The notes under the pieces: generated by a model
The model's input: the letters and a program-made list of their open reading frames with translations, nothing else
The model's database searches: none
What the model was told of the DNA's origin: nothing
From: Isoetes taiwanensis
Taxonomy: Eukaryota; Streptophyta; Lycopodiopsida; Isoetales; Isoetaceae
Length of the DNA: 64,000 bases
Reading direction: 5' to 3'
Assembly (NCBI GenBank): GCA_021234155.1
Contig: JAJEKV010000025.1
Location: 3,123,339-3,187,338 of the forward strand
Made by a program: the position numbers and the translations under genes
In this document: one piece after another, positions 9,805-21,653 of the stretch
Layout: each line of letters begins with the position of its first letter
Position numbering within the stretch: the stretch's first letter is position 1

Positions 9805-10509
9805 TACGTTAATCATCTGCATGAAGAACCTTCTCAGCTATCAAACACTCGGTTGCAACATCCACGAGCTCACAGCAGAAAGAAGATTGCTAGTTATCGT
9901 AAATACACAACTTTTTGTAAATACAAATTTATGTTTTGATCATGTTAACGTGTAAAGCTATAAGTAATTAGGTTGTATTAATGATATCTGCATGTGGAAT
10001 TACCAAAATTGGAGCAAAACTCAGTGTTTCTGGCACCCCTCACAGAGTGCGCTAGGACCAAATCTGTCATTCTCGGATTAGCCTCTCGCGCACTGTGTGA
10101 GTGGTCGACCACTGATCTTTGTCAATACTTGGCCAAATGCAGAAAGTAAGGGCACCATTCGACTCAGCTCATCTTAATTAGTAGGATTTGACCCCTAGTT
10201 TGTAGAAATTGGCCAACCCTAACTCAAATGGAGCCCCACCCCTCACAGAGTGCGCCCAGACCAATTCGGTTTGCAAACCGATTCGACTCTGGCGCACTGT
10301 GTGAGTGGTCGACCCCAAAACTAGGCCAAAACTTATCCAAATGAGGCAAGTAAGGGTCAATCCGACCTATCTCGACGAGATATGCAGGATTCTATCCTTA
10401 GTTTCCATGTTTGGCATCATCTTTGACCCAAACAAGACCCCACCCCTCACAGAGTGCGCCTAGACCAAATCGGTTTGCAAACCGATTCGACCCTGGCGCA
10501 CTGTGTGAG
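9333..10509. repeat. Array of four nested-palindrome hairpins (right copy)
   Basis: Hairpins at 9333-9396, 10039-10101, 10242-10305 and 10446-10509 have the same outer arms and, except for the 10039 copy, the same CGGTTTGCAAACCG centre as those at 223-694. Paired changes are few. The hairpins tolerate substitutions mostly outside the arms, which suggests that the palindrome itself is what is conserved or copied. Confidence 0.85.
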
Positions 10510-10804
10510 TGGTCACACTAAAATTGCCCTAACTTGTCCATACTTTCTCCAAATTAGATGGAATTTGTTGCAATAGGATCCTTAGAATGTACTCTTTAGC
10601 ATGATTAGCTTGTCTTTTGCTTAGCAATAACTTAGAATCCTAGATTTTCCCTTATCAAAAAATTTCCCAAAATTAGGGTTTTTGCCTATAAGTAGACCAC
10701 AACCCTCATTTGCATCCTACACCTTTGCTCCTCACTCCAAGCCGATTTTCCAGACCCCTAAGGTGCTTGCCTATTTGTTTGATATCCCCAGCTGCTCATA
10801 GACC

Positions 10805-11566
10805 ATGGCAACCACTGCATTCAGGCGATGGTACAACGCCACAGCCCATGTGGCTGAGGCCGACATCAACTCTGTCTTTGCCGTCTTCCAGAAGGAGCTT
10901 GATGTGGAAGCCACCATCAATGCCACCCCTTTTTACCAAGACATTATGTCTGAGTTCCATGCCAAGATAGGACCATCTCTGGTAGAGCTCCCACCTTGCA
11001 TAGGATACCTTGCCCCCAGCATGGCCCTTAAGTCAACCCTGCAGGACATCCAAAACATAGACAAATACCTAGAAAATAAGGTCAGCCGTTGACCCAATTA
11101 TATGTCCATAGCTATAAATAGGAGGAGATACTTCTCATACACCACTGTAGCCATTTTCTTATCCCATAGAGCCCAAACCCAGATAGGAGAACCATCTGTC
11201 CAACCCCTAGAGCTCGAGCCTATGGCCATGGCAGCAGGTGAAAAAGGGCAGATGCTTCTCAAGTACGAGGAGGCAGAACAGGAGGAAGATAAAGGACGTG
11301 GGTCGGACGTAGAGGACATCATAGACATTGACCCAGCACAGGAGAGGCAACAAGCAAAGAAGGAACTTCAAAGCTTTGAAGAGGGGCTGAGAACCACGGG
11401 GCTAGGCATCACAAGCTTAACCCCAGTAATCATCCAAGGAGAGGCGTACTTGAGCCTGCACGACATCAAGAACCTCCCAGAGTGCAGGGACAGGGGCTAC
11501 AGGATAGATGAGCTCCTACATCTCTTATGTCAACAACCGGATCTTGATTCGACCGGAGACACATGA
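10805..11566 (+). pseudogene. Broken copy of the ORF at 990
   Basis: The 95-residue opening frame is nearly identical to that at 990 but ends at a TGA (11090-11092), where the left copy has a serine codon. The frame reopens at once and continues to 11566. Loss of one G near 11550 then shifts the end relative to the left copy. Two independent lesions in one copy and later stops in both copies argue that neither is under strong selection. Confidence 0.75.
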
Positions 11567-12206
11567 CTTCCCCATCAGTATAAGAAAGGCCCGGATGTAC
11601 ACTGGCCAATCATCAACAGATATATAAGTCTACACCGGCATCAGGCAAATGACGGCTCAGCAAGAGCTACCCACAGAGGAGGAGTTCTTAGTGATCTAGG
11701 AGCGGATGGGAATCAGAGGGAAAACAACGAGCGCGCTCCTACCCAGCACCTCGACAGCAGCACCAGCCAAACAGGATAGGGGCAACATCAACAAAAGGCA
11801 CAACAACGCTAGACAACTGCAGAACACCCAAGTCCAGCTATGACGAGCTCCCAGGCCCCTTGCCCTAGTAAGAAGACAATAATGACTTCATCGATTTAAA
11901 AAATAGGGGATCATGATCAAGGAAAAAGAGGAGACGTAAAATAGGGAAGGCACATCTCCGACTTGAAGGCATATATCAACACCAAGGGCAAGATCAAGGA
12001 GGAGGATAGTCGGTACGAATAAGAGTTCCAGACCCAGAAATGCCTGCAAACCCAAGGTAGGATGATTCCAGTGCCTCAGTCAAGTAGTTCAAGACTCGAG
12101 TGGACCCGACCCAAAGGACAGAGGAGCCGACCTAGCCAACAACCACAGACTACTCAAAGGCAACTCGAACAAGCGATGGCATGTGCAATGGAGACGACAA
12201 CATTTC

Positions 12207-13825
12207 TGTGACGTTCCAAGTATTTATACGGTGTACGTATAAATATATTGACACGTCATCCAGTAAAGATACGCCACCATGGGGTATTTTAACCTAGGGG
12301 GTTGACCTAAAAGGGATTAATTTAGCTATGCTAAATTAATTATTAAAGGTTAATTACAAGCATTGTCAAATTAACTCAATTAAGTTAATTGATTAATTAG
12401 GAAGGTGCCACTTGGCCAAATTCGATTGGCCAGCAGGGAAATGCTAACTTGGGGCATCAAATTGGGTCCCTACCCCATTTGACCCCAAAATCGAGCCAGG
12501 AGGAGGAGCTGTGAGCGCCCAAGCTGTTGCTGAACACCCAAGTTGCTGAAGTTGTTGCTGAACACCCAAGTTGCTGAAGTGGTTGCTGAACACCCAAGTT
12601 GCTGAAAGATGGAGGTGCCCCATGATAACGGTTCTAACAGAAACTCGGGTTAGTGGTTAGTCAAGCTTGAGATTTGTAGGATAGCGCCTCAGTTAGTCTT
12701 CTTGGTTATCTTTGTTAGGATTAACCCTTCTTTGATAGTTGAGATTATATTTCAATTATGGATTATGCTTTGTTACGTATGGATGGATGAATCTATGAAA
12801 GTATCTCTGTTAGCTTCCATAAAGCAGGGATTAGGGGGGGGGGGTAGAGACCTCTGAGCCCATGTATTGTAGTATGCTCCTAGATAGAGCCCTGTATTAA
12901 TCCCATTAATTGCGGCCTGTGCACAAGAGACCACCGAGTCGTGGATGCTATGGAATTGCTTAGCACCAGAGAAGGGACGCAGTGGTGAAGTGGGGGTGGA
13001 GTCTTGCACGAACATAAAAGGCTCCTAGGACTCCTACAGTGGGGTAGGCCTGATAGCCGGTCACGTAGAGGGCCGGGTATGGGTCTGACACTCCCTGGGT
13101 GCAGAGGTGTGACCCGTATGGGGCATCCTATACTTTGAAGATAAAGTTAGGGGAGTAGGTCGGGTACGGATACGGGGGTCGCTGATGCGGCACGTATTCT
13201 CTAGCTCACCCATGGAACCGCTGTGATCCTGGAAGGGGACACTTCCATGACCTGCCTCATCGGACCAGGTCTTCATGAAACCTGGAGTAGGCTCGAAGGG
13301 TGATACATTGAGTCTGCGTCTCCGGAAGGCTATAGTGATGCCATAGCATGATTCGACTCATCTGCAAAGTGTGCACAGGAGGAGCGGATGGAGTGGACAA
13401 CCCTAGCCGATGTTCTATGCCAGCCAACGCCATGCCAAGATTCGGTCTGCTGATCTCTTGAGACCTAGCCGTCAGTCGATCCTCACTGGAGTCTGAGCCG
13501 GGGTAGAACCATGGGTTTGGGGTGTTTTCTCTAGTATTAAATGTATCTTCTCTGTTATTATCAGTTGGATGGATGTGCCACCCTTCGTGGTGGTATTTAT
13601 GATATGATCATGCTGTATGCTGACCTTGTATTCATGCTTCCGCGACATAGGAGCCCCATCGAAGGCGTGGGCCGAATGACCCCTCTGTGTCCTTCACTCG
13701 AGCATCTTTCCATAGATGGCCCGAGTTAGACGGAGGGCCCTGCTCATGGCGAGATGGTTGCCATGGGAGGGGGAAGTCCCCGTATGTATACGCCTGAGCG
13801 TCGTATATGTTCTGGGAGCGTCACA
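12207..13825 (+). mobile_element. Right-hand LTR, structurally a solo LTR
   Basis: It starts TGTGACGTTCC and ends GTCACA (1619 bp). Both sides carry ATTTC: 12202-12206 and 13826-13830. Upstream is not a polypurine tract but the same flank sequence that precedes the 5' LTR at 2391. This is what a solo LTR at the original insertion site would look like. A TATA box is not obvious. Confidence 0.85.
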
Positions 13826-13830
13826 ATTTC

Positions 13831-16800
13831 CAGGCATAGGGGAGGCATCTCACAACGAAGCAAAATCTAAGCAACAAGAATCGCACTCAGAAATTCAAAC
13901 GGCCGAGAAATGACACTGTCTAACCGACGATCGCTATCTCAAAGCTTCGAAGACATGCAAGAACACCCGACTGCAACAACCAGGTGATCGTACCCAAGCG
14001 ATCAATGACACTACACATCTTCAACGTTGTAACGACACACTCCATGTATGGACACTGAGCAGTCACAACACTACACATGACAGGTAAACACATTAAGGAG
14101 GGGCATTTTCAACTCAAGAGTTTACATCGAGGAACGCTCTCTGCGACTTGGGATAACGACCTCAGATCACATAGGAAGGTCAACTACAGTTGCAACACCT
14201 TAAGGAACCCCGGAGTCAAGCAGAACGAGAAAAATGCAGCAAAACCGAAGAATCAAACGTGATTGGAGGAGGAAAATCCTAAAGGAGTATAAACTCTTCT
14301 ATAAATTAGAAAAGTGGATGAATTAAAAATCCCAATATAATTATATATATGTGTCTATCATAAGTATCGGGTGTTCACACATAGTACAAAACATGAGTTT
14401 AGGATCATGTTTTAGGCTTTAGTGTTTGCATCCAAACTTCATCACTCGACTGACAAAGGATGAAGTAAAGAACCACAGGTATAGCCAAGATCAAGTGTTC
14501 GAATGGAAGAGCAAGTAGAGAGAGAGAGACGACCAGAGCCCAAGCCAAGCTTTGGCTCCAAACATTTCGAAAAGCGGCCTTAAATAGAAGACCGCTCGTC
14601 TAGCACAATGCCAAGATGAGAGATAACGGCAGTCATCTCAAGATCCATAGCACTACACCATCTAGGTTTTGCACGACGACATCTTCGGGATGCAACTCTA
14701 CCTCCTCTAGGAGCAGAAACACTTGACGGCATTATCACACAAGTGTCCTCAACAACAAGAAGGAGGAACAACCAGACATCCTCAGAAACTATGGCGACGA
14801 CCTCAAGCCGATAGACGTCGAGGAATTCCTTGGGACAACTCGACATCAACGAGCCAACTGAGGAGGCAACCTCTCGACGACCATAATTCTGCCTTGTATG
14901 CTGATGTTTGTATCATGCGTACTAGATGGAGATACACTTAAGAAAGGTGCCACAATGATGGGTTATGCCTATGCTCATTCAACAACTAGGTGATGGCTTC
15001 GTCAAGTACTCCTACCAACAATTAGAAGAGAAGAAGCCCAACTTATCTTCGACACGAGGGACCTCAACGCCCAAGATAGAAGCATTCGACACCTTAACGA
15101 CAAGGACATCAACCAAAGTACCTTCGGCAAAAAGAGAGTTCAAGACAATAGCCGGGCTATTCAAGGACACGAGCAGGTCTAGGGCAGAAAGTACTTCAAC
15201 TCAAGGGTCAAGCTACGCAAATATAAGAGTACATCATCCCCGACAGCAAACCAATCACGGAGAAGAGTCATGAGGCTTTACTCGCCAGGAAGATGCACAT
15301 GTATTGAGGGACAATGGCCATAAACTAGAAGATGAAGGAATGCTAGTACTTCCACGAGCTCCTTAAATGTAACATGAGGGTCATCAAGCTACGACAACTC
15401 GCATGCAACTTCGTGAACCTAAGGATCGACGATTCGAAAGGCAACTGATGAAGAGAACAACTCCTTACGAGTCTAGCCAGGGGAATTGCGCACAACTTCA
15501 AGAGGCGCCTCCAAAGATCTTCAGACATTGTGAAGAGGAAGCAATTATTGCACAAGAACAAGATTAAGAAGTAGACCGGAACGCCGAAGCATCAACGACC
15601 GTCACATCCTTAGTTAGCATGTGAAGCAGAAGCAAGTTGTGCCGCAGCCGACCAATATTGGAGAGCTAAAACATATCAAAGAGTCTACCAATCGAGCACG
15701 AGCTGACGCACAAATAAGAGGATATAGACCTTCAACACCAGCACACTAGGAGGAACATAACAATGCCATGGAGTATGTGTGCACCTTGAGGGGAGACATC
15801 AAGGGGGCCTAATAGCTTTAATAGTATTTGTAATCATAATAGTATAAGCTATATGCCTCGCATGCATAGTTTCCCTTGTTATTCCCCCTCTCTCTCATAC
15901 AGTGTAGCAGATCAAAGAAAAGAGATGCCGGACAATTGGAAGGCGTGAAGCGAGTAGCATCCTCAACACTTGCCTGTCAATATGATACAAGACTCGAAGG
16001 ATGGAGTTGGCACAACAACATCGGATCTAGAGGCATCCTTTAGCCGCCAAGATGAAAAATTCAACGTATGTTTGTCAACGAAACCACCTTCAGCCTTTTG
16101 GGAAGTAACATAGAAGATTTCAAGTGGTCAACCACGCCATCAAACCACCAGCAATGGGAAGTCTTTAATGAAGAAAGTTAACCTCTACACTGAGGAGGAG
16201 CTCAGAGTCTCAAGCAACTCGAAATAACGTTATGATGCGAGCAAGATTGAGGAGCTACGATCATATAGTCGAGTAGGATAGGCTTATGGATGATGACATC
16301 CATAATGAGATTGGAAGGCATTTCCAGATTTTCTCAGGAAGGGATTGCCCCAAGTTGAGCTAAGCGTCAACGAGTGGGAAGGAAATGCATAGGAGTAACT
16401 AAAATTATACACGATTGTTAACAGATATCCAACATATTGAAACCACTTGGTGAGATTGATCACCTCGCTAAGAAGGAATCATTACTAGGATAATTGTTGA
16501 CCATGTATAAAGCTAGTAACTCCAAGGAATAATTCAATCAAATGAAAAGAAGTAATCTAACAAGTCCGGCCAACTTGTTATGATGACATCAATTCAATTG
16601 ATAGGAATATTCCAAGAGAGTAAATAACTAAGGAAGGGGGATCTCTAGAATATAAAATTGAATAATACATGAAAGGTATATCTAAAAATAAGAAGTATGT
16701 TAATCACATAATCTTTTGAGACAAAGGGAATTGTCATGATAATAAAACCTTGCAATTTAGAATTGTTATAAATAATTCAAAAACTCATCGCTTAGGGATA

Positions 16801-17053
16801 GATATGTTAAACATGATGGCTGCATCCATCATAGATGATTAAATATGTTAGCTAAGGCTAGTAAATTAATGTGTTAGGTAAGAAGCATATAGCCTCTTAA
16901 GGTAGATAGAATAGCTGAGATGTTATGACAACATCAATCGAGGGGATAGGATACATTGAGGTGTAGGACCATTTTCTTATGAAGGAAGTGGGGGAGTTAG
17001 GCTGAAGCTCAACATCGGCGATTAGGGGACAATTGCTGAAGCTCTGCATCGAT
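13831..17053. other. Degenerate repeat-like sequence without a recognisable gene
   Basis: Only short broken frames are present (for example 14965-15273). I see no reverse transcriptase, integrase or transposase motif. Short internal similarities occur (gttatgaca/tgacatcaat near 16580 and 16925). A stretch near 15830 (aatagtataagcta) resembles one near 22890, so part of this may belong to the same chromovirus as the sequence to the right of the TIR element. Confidence 0.5.
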
Positions 17054-17084
17054 AATTGGGTAAAAGTATGCTGGTGGGTATCAA

Positions 17085-17108
17085 AAGCATGCGTCCGGAC
17101 GCATGCTT
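17085..17108. other. Perfect 24-bp palindrome next to the left TIR
   Basis: AAGCATGCGTCC is followed directly by its reverse complement, with no loop. It begins four bases inside the end of the terminal repeat. No equivalent palindrome is seen next to the right TIR. It may be a protein-binding site. Confidence 0.75.
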
Positions 17109-17298
17109 ATAGCAAGGGTTTTAGCCCGCTTAAAGCACCCCTGCTTTTGCTTAATTTGGGTGCTGGTGGGTGTAACTGCCCGTCATTTTTTTCACGCCCT
17201 TCATGTACTCACACATCCACCTCACCAACAAACCGTTAGGAAAATGATTGTGGGATTTTGGCTAGATTTTCGCGCGAGTGGTATCTCTCAGGAATTTC

Positions 17299-18245
17299 AT
17301 GGCGCTCCCTGATACCGGCCTAGAGGCAATCACACGTTTAGCATTGGATTTTCGGCCTGATGAATTCCAATACAGTGTTCCAGATTTGTTGGATGTCAAT
17401 GCAACACAGGAAATATCGCGTGAAGATCCAGTTTCCTCTGCAATTTACAAGAAATTGGATGCAGAGAGAAAGAGAGAATACAGATTACGGAATAAGATGA
17501 GAAAAGCAGCAGTTGAACGGGAAGATCTGAGCATGAGACGCAGGCAAGAAATAGCCAAGCTTGTAGTTGACTACTACAACAAGCTCACCAAAAAGCATTC
17601 ACTCGAACTCAAGGCCGATGTGATGAAGAGGGTGGTTCATCACCACGAAATGGAAATCTCAGAACCTGGAATTTTGCCAAATCCAAAGGAGTGCAAGGCA
17701 GCGGGGGTGCTGCTCAACAACTTGAAACAGACAATGGCAGCCACAAAGAGGCAAAGGAACCATGATTTGGAGAGCCAGAACCTCGACACTGGTGATGGCT
17801 CTTCCACAAAATCGAGATGCAATTCCACTATGGCAGGGCTGTTAGGTACATCTAATTCTTGCTTTCATGCCTGTGCTTCTTTATGCTTTTAAGTGCTTGT
17901 ATCTGCTGAGTGATGTTAGCTGGAATATGTTCATTGATTAATGTGCAATATTTCTTATGATAGGTTGCATGAGGTCAACAATTGCAACTGCTGCATTAAG
18001 AAAATCGGAAGTCGTCCTTGGAAATGGTCCGTGGTCTTGCTTCCAAAGGAGGTTGAGATGCGATTCTCTCACCCCTGCCCGATGGTAGTTGGGAGCTACT
18101 TGAAGACAAAGGCCTGACCTTCCAGTACAGTCATCACGTATCAGCAATCAAGTTTGAGATGAATCAGATTCCTGGCACCAACAGATTTTCCCTTGAACAG
18201 GCTACTCACCAGATGATCCTTGACAGTCTACCATATGAAGGTTGA
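17299..18245 (+). pseudogene. Unknown helical basic protein inside the TIR element, two exons
   Basis: Exon 1 runs from the ATG at 17299 (MALPDTGLEA) to 17845, and exon 2 from 17964. The 118-bp intron has GT and AG ends. Exon 1 is charged and probably coiled (KKLDAERKREYRLRNKMRK, MRRRQEIAKLVVDYYNKL). In exon 2 the frame meets a TAG at 18086-18088, while coding-like sequence (SWELLEDKGLTFQYSHHV) continues in another frame to the TGA at 18243-18245, so one frameshift is inferred near 18060. I do not recognise the family. It reads inward from the left TIR and converges on the minus-strand genes. Confidence 0.6.
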
Positions 18246-18457
18246 ATATGCTTTGACCTAGTTGTTTTATCATTTTAACAGGTCTGTAGTTACTTGTTTA
18301 CTTGTCTCAAATTTTGATGATTGTATTGGAGACAATGCTTGTGAGACAATGTTTGTAGTATTGGACTACTATATTGGAGTATTTTAGTATTGGAGACAAT
18401 GCTTGTAGTATTGGAGACAATGCTTGATATATATTACAGAAAATTGTACACTGAAAT

Positions 18458-19600
18458 TCATAACATAGAGTCAAGAGGTATGCCCAACAACTGCTTTTGT
18501 ACCTGGGGTGGAGCATTGAGGACATAATAGGCTGAGACGAGATAGTTCGAGAGACAGTAATCCAGCACAAGGACTGTCTCTGGTTCCAACCATGCATCAG
18601 AGATGTCTAACTGTGAAATGGTATCCTCAACCGTATGATTTGACAAGTATTCCAATGATGGAACCAGAAATCTCTGTAGGAAATTTTCCTCTTCCTGCCC
18701 CTTGAAAGGCATAACAGGAAGGGTTGTGTGTGCATGGTTTAGAAACCCTTTGTGTAGGCTGTCATCTACCAAGAAAATTTGACCATGGTATCTAGAAAAG
18801 TTCTCAAGTACAACCTTCAACTCCTTGAAATGAAGCTGCTTCTCTGAGTTGCTTGGGTGATTACATGTGTAGCACTGCTCCTGGCCATAAATCTTTAGAA
18901 ACTTTGTCTTCAAATCCGGGAACAAGGCAGCTACCATATCCCTTGTGTTGCGAAGAAGAGAGGCACTCCATATTACAACTTCAAATTTTTGCAAAGCCCA
19001 CTCCACAAACTCATGGTAACCTGGTCTGCAAATCAGGTACTTGTTTGCAGTCTCTTTCACTACATGGTGCGTATCACTGCTGTGTATGTACCAGCACTCC
19101 ATTTATATCTAGAACCATGAGCTTCTTTGGAGGTTGCCATCCCTCACCCCCTTCTTCCATGTGCTGAACAGTGCTGTCATGTGTTGTGGCTTTGCTGGTC
19201 GGTGATGGCGAGTGCTGACGTTCATGCTGAGATGCACCTGCCCCATGATCTCCCTGCCCCCAAAAAATTTGTGTCTCCTGGCTATCCGCAGCCTTTGCAT
19301 GGGGACTAGGTGGTTTATCAACCCTGTCCACGGAAACTACTTTCCTTGTTCTCCTGCAAAATCAAAAGTGGTGCTACAATTACCAACTGAAACTTGCAGA
19401 ACATTGTGCCAAGTGAAATAAGACAAGAAAAATAACTGCTTGAACTTAAATATTGGATTGCACCTTTTAGATGTAATAGGTTGTTTTGGCACTTTGGTTT
19501 CTTCATTATCTATCTGGGTTCTCTCACTATCTTCATCTTCAGATTCACTAAGCACCACTTGTGTCTGCCTTCTCCTTCTGCAGGCAAATGCATATTGATC
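18458..19600 (-). pseudogene. FCP1/SCP-like HAD-superfamily protein with a frameshift and altered active site
   Basis: Coding blocks on the minus strand: an acidic leader (VVLSESEDEDSERTQI) bounded by plausible splice sites, a linker, the HAD motif I segment KLMVLDINGVLVHT, then a C-terminal block with YLICRPGYHEFVEWAL, VVIWSASLLRNTRDM and the motif IFLVDDSLHKGFLNHA. FCP1-type phosphatases use DxDxT; here the second aspartate is Asn (DIN), as in some plant relatives, so catalysis is doubtful. The reading frame changes between the motif I segment and the rest within 19074-19102, where the two frames overlap. It lies directly downstream of the RING block on the same strand and could be a separate gene or its 3' part. 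Confidence 0.72.
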
Positions 19601-19748
19601 CCTAGGTTGAAACTCCAAACAAATTTTACAAGGACACAATGGGGGAAAATAAATATATTCTGGTATTAAACAAAAACCTTTTAACTGCTCGTTTTGGCAA
19701 GTCTTGTGCAATCAAAATTGGGCCTGAAACAAGTATGGAAAAATTACA

Positions 19749-21653
19749 TTAGACTGGGGGTTTTTTCCCTACTGCGACGTCTATAGGCACGTCCTCATCA
19801 ACCGAATCATCTGACTCACCCTCACTCTCGGGTTCTGTAACATTTTTGGTCCTTGACCTTGTCAACCTAGTGATTCGAGTCACAACCTTGTCAACCTGCT
19901 TCTTCACATCTTCAACATCCTTGTCTGCCCCTGCATCAACAGTGTTAGAGGAGGTCTTTGTAGAGGTTGCTGCAGAATTTGGAACTATAGTGTAATTGTC
20001 AACATCGTCAGAACTACTGGAATCTGCTTTGGACCGTGTTGGTGTCTTTAGCACTGTGCTTTCAGGTGCTGCATTGTGCTGCTGACTGCTTGCCTTTTGC
20101 TGTGCACTGTTTACAGGCGCTTCTAATGTTCCCAATTCAGAAAACAAGCGTGTACCTTTTCTGGCTGTTCTTGCTTGTGGAGTTCGAGTCCTTGTAGACT
20201 TGTGTCCGGGGGTCCTTTTACTAAGAGGTGTTCTAACATGCTTCCTTTTCCTGTTGCTGTCTGGAGTTGTAGCTACCACCTCATCTATGTCAATTGTCTC
20301 AACTATGTGTTTGTATGCTGCCCCAGCATATAAGGGTTCCTGCTTGACTGTCTTCCTCAATTCCTCCACTAAGCCTGTTGGAACTGTTTCTGAGCATTCG
20401 AGGCAGTGTGCCTTCTCCATAAGCAAACTCAGGCAGCTGACATGATATACGTGGCCACATTTCAGCTTCAGACTGAGGGTGTAATCATCCTGGAATGCGA
20501 GCCCGCATGTGGAGCATCTCTCCTCATCTCCAATTGGCAACTTGAATGGCACAGGATAGATGCTCACAAGCTGGCCGGCTCTCTTTGTAAGTTCCCTAAG
20601 CCTGTTGACATTCTGTAAATGCTGCTGGGCTTTTGCAAGCTGCACTTCATTGTTTGCAACCTCAGCAGCTACAGTGGCCACCTGTTGAACTATCCCGTCA
20701 TCTACTGGGCCACCCCCCATTTCAACAAGGGCTTTGAGCATGTACTCTGCCATGTCTTTTTCTCTCTCTGTAGCTCTGTAGCTCTGTAGCATCAGGACCT
20801 GTCAGGGCTTGAAGACGTGAGATGTTGTCTTTTATTGTCTGCAATTTCTCTTGTGAAGCCGAGAAGAAAGTTTCCTTAGCCTGGAACTGGACAACTAGCT
20901 CCTTCTTGGAGACTAAATCAGCCTGCTGCGTGTTTAGGGTTTCCTGCAAAGCTTTGCACATGACTTCCAGGCGTGATATGTTCTCCCCATAAGCTGTGTA
21001 AGCTATTGGGCACATTGCAACGCTCCTAATGGATGGCCTCCCTTCTAATTTAATACCAATGCCTCCTGAAACTTGCCTTTCTGCTATGCTTTCAGGTGCT
21101 GTGGTTTACTGAGATTTGCTGGTCTCTGCTCTGCTTGCTGGAGCACTGCTGGTGGGTTCACTTTTAACCTTGCTGCTGTAGGCTCTACTCTTTGATGCAA
21201 CTGCTGCCCAATTAACCTTGAACTTTTCTGGATCCTGCTTTGCTCTCTGGCAGTTATTGAATGCAAATAGGTATGATACTGTCTTTCTAACTTCTCTGTT
21301 CTTCAATCCGTCCGGGTATATTTTGCTCAGAAGTTCAATTAGAGCTTCTTCGTGCTCTGGCCTTACCTTATCAATAGAAGTTTTGCCAGGAATGACCCCG
21401 TTGGTATCCCAAACTTCATTGTACTCTGCTGCAGATATGACGGCTGTTCGAAATTGAGAGGGATGAACGCCCTCGTTTGGCAGACCCGCATACGCATGAA
21501 AGTCTTCTTTGGTTCGGCAATCAGCCAGGTCTGGTCTTAAGGGAACGTTTCTTCTGGCCTGGAAGAATGCAAGAAAATCGAATTAACAGGGGACCCTAAA
21601 CCCATAGAAATTTTGTTTAGTTGCTTTTTGCTTACCCGACGCATGGCCTCCAT
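19749..21653 (-). pseudogene. RING-H2 zinc-finger protein with coiled coil, two lesions
   Basis: Exon 1 (21653-21636, MEAMRR) is joined across a 77-bp intron to a long second exon. An unknown N-terminal domain (about 21558-21110) is followed by a coiled-coil region (SRLEVMCKALQETLNTQQ) and a RING finger near 20513-20390: CSTC, then KCGHVYHVSC and CLEC, which gives C3H2C3 spacing. The tail is basic and Ser/Thr-rich, ending in an acidic stretch. A TAA at 21106-21108 interrupts the frame, and a shift occurs at a triple 8-bp repeat (20766-20789), where one more unit would restore phase. RING-H2 proteins are usually ubiquitin ligases; that activity here is inference. Transcription would start near the right TIR. 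Confidence 0.75.

Larger units (their letters stand above)
9805..13825. repeat. Right copy of the ~3.97-kb direct repeat
   Basis: Collinear with 1-3970 from the first base of the window to the LTR end. It includes the hairpins, TATA-like box (10687-10695), broken ORF (10805-11566) and LTR (12207-13825). Confidence 0.93.

Noticed and set aside
223-10509. CRISPR-like array because of regularly spaced palindromic repeats
   Set aside because: Units are about 63 bp and ~200 bp apart in plant DNA, spacers are duplicated between copies, and there are no cas genes.
13831-17053. Hidden retroelement pol
   Set aside because: Short frames were read for reverse transcriptase, RNase H and integrase motifs and none was recognisable; an acidic DDD run near 16290 lacks the flanking RT context.
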